Below are positions 4,962 to 8,347 of a DNA stretch of 8,347 nucleotides, in pieces. Source of the stretch: Mycobacterium sp. (GTDB taxonomy: Bacteria > Actinomycetota > Actinomycetes > Mycobacteriales > Mycobacteriaceae); assembly GCA_023264755.1 (NCBI GenBank), contig JAHFVB010000207.1:1-8347 (forward strand), read 5' to 3'. A program made the translations under genes and the position numbers. Each line of letters opens with the position of its first letter. Positions within the stretch are counted from its first letter, which is position 1. The notes beneath the pieces were generated by a model. It was not told where the DNA came from, ran no database searches, and saw nothing but the letters and a program-made list of their open reading frames with translations.

Positions 4962-6248
4962 ATGGAGCTCGACACGGGTGGCGCTCCGCCGGTCGCCAAG
5001 CGGCTGACCCTGCGACGGTCTTCGTGTGTGCCCACCGTCGCCATGGACGCCCACACCAAGGGCCGCGCCCAGCACAATCTCGAGATCACGTCGCGGCAGC
5101 TGCGCATCCTCACGTTCGCAACGCGAATCGGGGCCGCGATCAGTGTGTTGTTCGGCATCCAACAGTTCCTGGTCGTCCAGCAAGCCCAGTGGATCGGATG
5201 GGTCAACGTGGTGACCGCGCTGGTCTTCCTGTCGATACCGAAGCTCTACCGGTACGGCGAGTTGCTCGCTCCGTTGGTGTTCATCCTGACCGCCTACGCC
5301 ACGATCACCTTCGTCAGCATCTACATCGGCAGCGGCGTCGGCCTGCACTTCTACTACGTCGTCGCCGCGTCCCTGGTGGTGTTGGTGCTCGGCATCGACC
5401 ACATGGTCATCGCCTCGGCACTGGCCGCACTCGGGGCGGTGACGGTGGTCGCCCTCGAGACGTGGGTGCCGCACAACACCGGAGTGCAGCCCGACTGGGC
5501 GTACAAGTCGGGCTTCGTCATCAACGTCGTATCGGTATGGGTGTTCATCATCGCCACGGTCTGGTTCGCGATGCGTGAGACCCTGCGCGCCGAAGAGGCC
5601 ATGGAGACCGAGTACCAACGCTCCGAGTCCCTACTGGCCAACATCCTGCCCGCGTCGATCGCGCAACGGTTGAAGGACCCGGCGCACAACATCATTGCCG
5701 ACAGATACGACGAGGCGTCGATTCTGTTCGCCGACATCGCCGGCTACACCCAACGTGCCAGCGACACTCCACCCACCGAACTGGTCCGCTTCCTCGACGC
5801 GCTCTACACCGATCTTGATGCCTTGGTCGACCGCCACGGCCTCGAAAAGGTGAAGACCAGCGGCGATTCCTACATGGTGGTCAGCGGAGTGCCCGATCCG
5901 CGGCCGGACCACCTCGAGGCGCTGGCCAGTCTGGCGCTGGACATGGCCCAGACGGTGGCCGGGCTCACGGATCCTCAGGGTCGCGACGTCCCGCTGCGCA
6001 TCGGCGTGGCGTCCGGACCCGTGGTGGCCGGGGTCGTCGGGGCGCGCAAGTTCTTCTACGACGTGTGGGGCGATGCCGTCAACATCGCCGCCCGCATGGA
6101 AAGCACCGACGTCGAAGGTCGAATCCAGGTGCCGCACAACGTGTATCAACAATTGAAGACGAACTTCGAGTTCGAGGACCGCGGCGAGATCGAGGTGAAG
6201 GGCAAGGGCACCATGCACACCTGGTACCTCACCGGCCGGCGCCGCTGA
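4962..6248 (+). CDS. cya: Six-helix class III adenylate cyclase (Rv1625c ortholog)
   Basis: Membrane enzyme of 428 residues making cAMP from ATP as a homodimer. A cytoplasmic N-terminus of about 45 residues precedes six predicted membrane helices (about 48-72, 77-97, 101-122, 127-144, 146-168, 184-204), then a helical transducer segment (about 205-245, including SESLLANILPASIAQRLKDP) and the catalytic domain (about 250-425). All class IIIa catalytic residues are present: metal-binding D258 (LFADIAGYT) and D302 (SGDSYM), adenine-selecting K298 and D367 (FFYDVWGD), and transition-state N374 and R378. Each lies two positions after its counterpart in M. tuberculosis Rv1625c (D256, K296, D300, D365, N372, R376). 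The membrane region is less conserved than the catalytic domain and is thought to act as a receptor in Rv1625c. The C-terminus is shorter, stopping soon after WYLTGRRR. The stop is 3 bp from the stop of the convergent DUF2339 gene. Confidence 0.96.
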   Translation: MELDTGGAPPVAKRLTLRRSSCVPTVAMDAHTKGRAQHNLEITSRQLRILTFATRIGAAISVLFGIQQFLVVQQAQWIGWVNVVTALVFLSIPKLYRYGELLAPLVFILTAYATITFVSIYIGSGVGLHFYYVVAASLVVLVLGIDHMVIASALAALGAVTVVALETWVPHNTGVQPDWAYKSGFVINVVSVWVFIIATVWFAMRETLRAEEAMETEYQRSESLLANILPASIAQRLKDPAHNIIADRYDEASILFADIAGYTQRASDTPPTELVRFLDALYTDLDALVDRHGLEKVKTSGDSYMVVSGVPDPRPDHLEALASLALDMAQTVAGLTDPQGRDVPLRIGVASGPVVAGVVGARKFFYDVWGDAVNIAARMESTDVEGRIQVPHNVYQQLKTNFEFEDRGEIEVKGKGTMHTWYLTGRRR

Positions 6249-6251
6249 CGG

Positions 6252-8102
6252 TCAGGGCTTCTGCTCGCGCTCGTCCTGCTGGGAAAGCAGGCGCGCATAA
6301 CCCGCACCCATGGCCAGCAGCGCCAATCCGACCACGATGAACACGATCACCCGGAAGATCCCGTCGAGCGTGCCCAAGTCGAAGAGGAACAGCTTGGCCA
6401 TCGATGCGGCGACGAGTGCCAGGCCGGCCCCGATCGGCAACGACCGTTGGGCGCGCGACACCCGCGTTCCGTAGCCGAATGCGCAGGCCGCCAACGTAAT
6501 CCAGCAGATGGTTGCGGCTACGTGCCCGGAGAAGAAGCCCGCTCCTTGCCCGCCCAGCAGTATCCCGGCGGTGACGGTGAACATCGTGATCGCATACATG
6601 GCGACGACTGCCGCGAGCACCCACAACACCCCTGAGACATCACGATCGGCCTGGTCCCTGGCTACCCACGACCAGGTGATGGCCACCGCACAAGCCACCG
6701 CCAAGACGCTGGTGATCAGCGTGGACACCGCCGCCGACGTGCTTACCTCCGTGGCAAGGACGAGGTCGTTGGGCGGCGCGAAGGCGAGGTAGTAGAGGCC
6801 ACCGACCACCCCGAACCCCACCGCCGACCATCTGGCCACTGCACCGTCGCGCCCCAGCACCGCCACGACTGCACCCGCGGCCAGCAGTAGCGGTCCCGCG
6901 ACCACGCCGTCGAACGCCGCCGTGACGGCGATCAGCAGGGCGATCGCGGAGGATGCCGACCAGATCGCGACGACGCGGTTGGTCGAATTCTTCGTGAATC
7001 GATCACCCACCAGGGCCAGGGCCAGCAGCACGACCGCCAACAGGGCGGCCATCACCGCGGCGGTGATGCGGTCGACGGCCAGATTCACCGCGAGTACCGG
7101 AATCGTCGCCGCCGCCGAGCACAGCGCCACCGCGCCAGGATGGCTGCTGTGCGGCAGCAGAACAACCGCGCTGGACAACGCCAGCAGCGCCGCGATCCCG
7201 CAGGCGGCGGCGAGCCAAACCACCTGTCGGGAGCTCGAATTCACCCCGACCAGGGCGACGAGCAACGGCAGCGCGGCCACCGCCATGCGGGCAACGTGCA
7301 TGCCGAGCCAGTCCTTGCCGAGCTGCACCGGCAGGGTAGCCACCGACAGGGCCAGCATGAATCCGACGAGCAGCAACGTGACGCCCCCGGCCACAGCCGG
7401 TCCGAGGCCCAACAGCGGCACCAACACCAACAGCGCGAGCTGTTCGGTGTTCCACGCCCTGGCCAGCATCAGTCCGCCGCCAGCGACGACCGCGGCGAAC
7501 ACCAGCGCGACCACACCGGGAACCCACTCGTAGACAATTGCCACCGCGATGATGTCGATGTACGCCGCGGCAATACCCGTGGCGGCCAGAGCAATCGCAC
7601 CGACTCGGCCTCCAGGCCGTCCGTTGAGCCACCACGCAACCCCGACCAAGGCACCCGCCAAGACGGCTCCGGCGCCTACCCGGAACTCCGGCCGAAGGAT
7701 GCCAGCCTGCGCCGCGAGCACCAGCAGCAGCACCACGCCGACGAGCGTGACCGCCACCCCGGCCGCGGCCAGCGCCTTGCCCACCCAGCTCTCCGAACGC
7801 GCCGGGACGGCCGTCGTCGCGCCCACCGGCGGAACCGCGGCGGGCCGATACGGTGCTTCAGCCGGTTGCGGTAGCGGTGCGGACGGTTGCCACTGAACCG
7901 TCGGCGGCGCCGAAGCCACGGGTGGGGGCGCGACGGCGACGGCTTGGGGTACGTACGCCTGCGCCGCGACATCGTGATACTGGCCTTGTGCCACGATGCG
8001 GTCCAGTTCGCGAAGGTCGGCCGATACTCGACCGAGGTAGCTCCATATGGCACTGACGTCGGCGTTGATCCGGGCGAGTAGGGCCTGGTCCGGTTGGGTC
8101 AT
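6252..8102 (-). CDS. DUF2339 polytopic membrane protein
   Basis: A 616-residue multi-pass membrane protein of unknown function. The N-terminus (1-38) is charged and helical, likely a short coiled coil (ALLARINADVSAIWSYL and RVSADLRELDRIV). A Pro/Ala/Val-rich linker (about 50-103) follows, then many hydrophobic helices from about residue 106 to 606. The family opening is visible as WVGKALAAAGVAVTLVGVVL (106-125) followed by GILRPEFRVGAG, and the family ending as SMAKLFLFDLGTLDGIFRV (567-585) followed by the last helix and ARLLSQQDEREQKP. DUF2339 proteins of other bacteria share this plan; no enzymatic motif is seen. The start ATG 8100-8102 is preferred; a TTG at 8151-8153 would add 17 residues of poor composition. 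AGG directly abuts the ATG, so the ribosome site is weak. The gene lies 77 bp downstream of the LuxR-type gene on the same strand and may be co-transcribed with it. Confidence 0.88.
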   Translation of the reverse strand: MTQPDQALLARINADVSAIWSYLGRVSADLRELDRIVAQGQYHDVAAQAYVPQAVAVAPPPVASAPPTVQWQPSAPLPQPAEAPYRPAAVPPVGATTAVPARSESWVGKALAAAGVAVTLVGVVLLLVLAAQAGILRPEFRVGAGAVLAGALVGVAWWLNGRPGGRVGAIALAATGIAAAYIDIIAVAIVYEWVPGVVALVFAAVVAGGGLMLARAWNTEQLALLVLVPLLGLGPAVAGGVTLLLVGFMLALSVATLPVQLGKDWLGMHVARMAVAALPLLVALVGVNSSSRQVVWLAAACGIAALLALSSAVVLLPHSSHPGAVALCSAAATIPVLAVNLAVDRITAAVMAALLAVVLLALALVGDRFTKNSTNRVVAIWSASSAIALLIAVTAAFDGVVAGPLLLAAGAVVAVLGRDGAVARWSAVGFGVVGGLYYLAFAPPNDLVLATEVSTSAAVSTLITSVLAVACAVAITWSWVARDQADRDVSGVLWVLAAVVAMYAITMFTVTAGILLGGQGAGFFSGHVAATICWITLAACAFGYGTRVSRAQRSLPIGAGLALVAASMAKLFLFDLGTLDGIFRVIVFIVVGLALLAMGAGYARLLSQQDEREQKP

Positions 8103-8179
8103 CCTGTCATCGTGGCAGCACGCATCTCCCAGGGGATGAGTATTTGTACCCAAGAGCGCCCGCGCGACGGCGGCAAGCG

Positions 8180-8347
8180 CTACTCGTCGAGGCCGTGTTC
8201 GATCGCATACCTGGTGAGCTCAACGCGATTCGCCACCTGCAACTTGCGGAAGGTGGCTTGCACGTGGTTCTCCACCGTGCGATGGCTCAACGTCAGCTTC
8301 TCGGCGATCTGCTTGGCCGTCAGCCCCTTGGCCACGTAACGCAGGAT
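8180..8347 (-). CDS. LuxR/NarL-type transcriptional regulator, C-terminal 55 residues (runs off right edge)
   Basis: The 55 visible residues are the DNA-binding helix-turn-helix of the LuxR (GerE) family: ILRYVAKGLTAKQIAEKL, then TLSHRTVENHVQATFRKLQV with the recognition helix around SHRTVENHVQATFRKL, then ANRVELTRYAIEHGLDE before TAG at 8180-8182. The AKGLTAKQIAEKL and SHRTVENHV segments are diagnostic. The N-terminal part is outside the window, so it cannot be told whether this is a phosphorylated NarL/FixJ response regulator or a regulator with another sensor domain. The short C-terminal tail after the last helix is usual for NarL-type proteins. No terminator is seen in the 77 bp before the DUF2339 gene, so the two may share a transcript. 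Confidence 0.93.
   Translation of the reverse strand: MLRYVAKGLTAKQIAEKLTLSHRTVENHVQATFRKLQVANRVELTRYAIEHGLDE

Overview
The window looks like chromosomal DNA of a non-tuberculous mycobacterium (Mycobacterium/Mycolicibacterium type). The evidence is high G+C content, GTG and ATGA start junctions, a PdtaR protein very close to M. tuberculosis Rv1626, and a membrane adenylate cyclase that aligns with Rv1625c at every catalytic position. Species cannot be fixed from the sequence alone.

Left part (1-3936, all minus strand): a branched-chain amino acid type (Liv/HAAT) ABC importer operon. Transcription runs right to left: lipoprotein binding protein livK (3936-2719), permease livH (2636-1599), permease livM (1602-397), then ATPase livG (225 to beyond the left edge). 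A strong hairpin with a short T-run separates livK from livH, which would favour excess binding protein. livH and livM overlap by ATGA. At the livM-livG junction, where another ATGA overlap would be expected, there is an array of five 35-bp tandem repeats. Each repeat encodes a 12-residue basic mini-ORF whose stop codon overlaps the next start codon in ATGA, so livM, five mini-ORFs and livG form an unbroken chain of stop/start overlaps. This resembles the mycobacterial MIRU principle (repeats inserted at DTGA coupling sites), but with an unusually short unit. It is the most interesting feature here.

Middle (3937-4961): a liv leader with a 9-bp inverted repeat; pdtaR, an ANTAR-domain antiterminator response regulator (minus strand); and a divergently transcribed tRNA with a leucine anticodon (CAA) and leucine-type D-arm but a short 5-nt variable region.

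Right part (4962-8347): a six-helix class III adenylate cyclase (plus strand), which meets a DUF2339 polytopic membrane protein (minus strand) tail to tail with 3 bp between stop codons. The C-terminal DNA-binding domain of a LuxR/NarL-type regulator (minus strand) runs off the right edge. pdtaR and the cyclase both have a -10-like hexamer exactly 6 nt before the ATG and no clear Shine-Dalgarno, suggesting leaderless transcripts.

Together the window joins a nutrient importer to a cluster of signalling genes (RNA-binding response regulator, cAMP synthesis, LuxR regulator). No phage, IS element or CRISPR array was seen.
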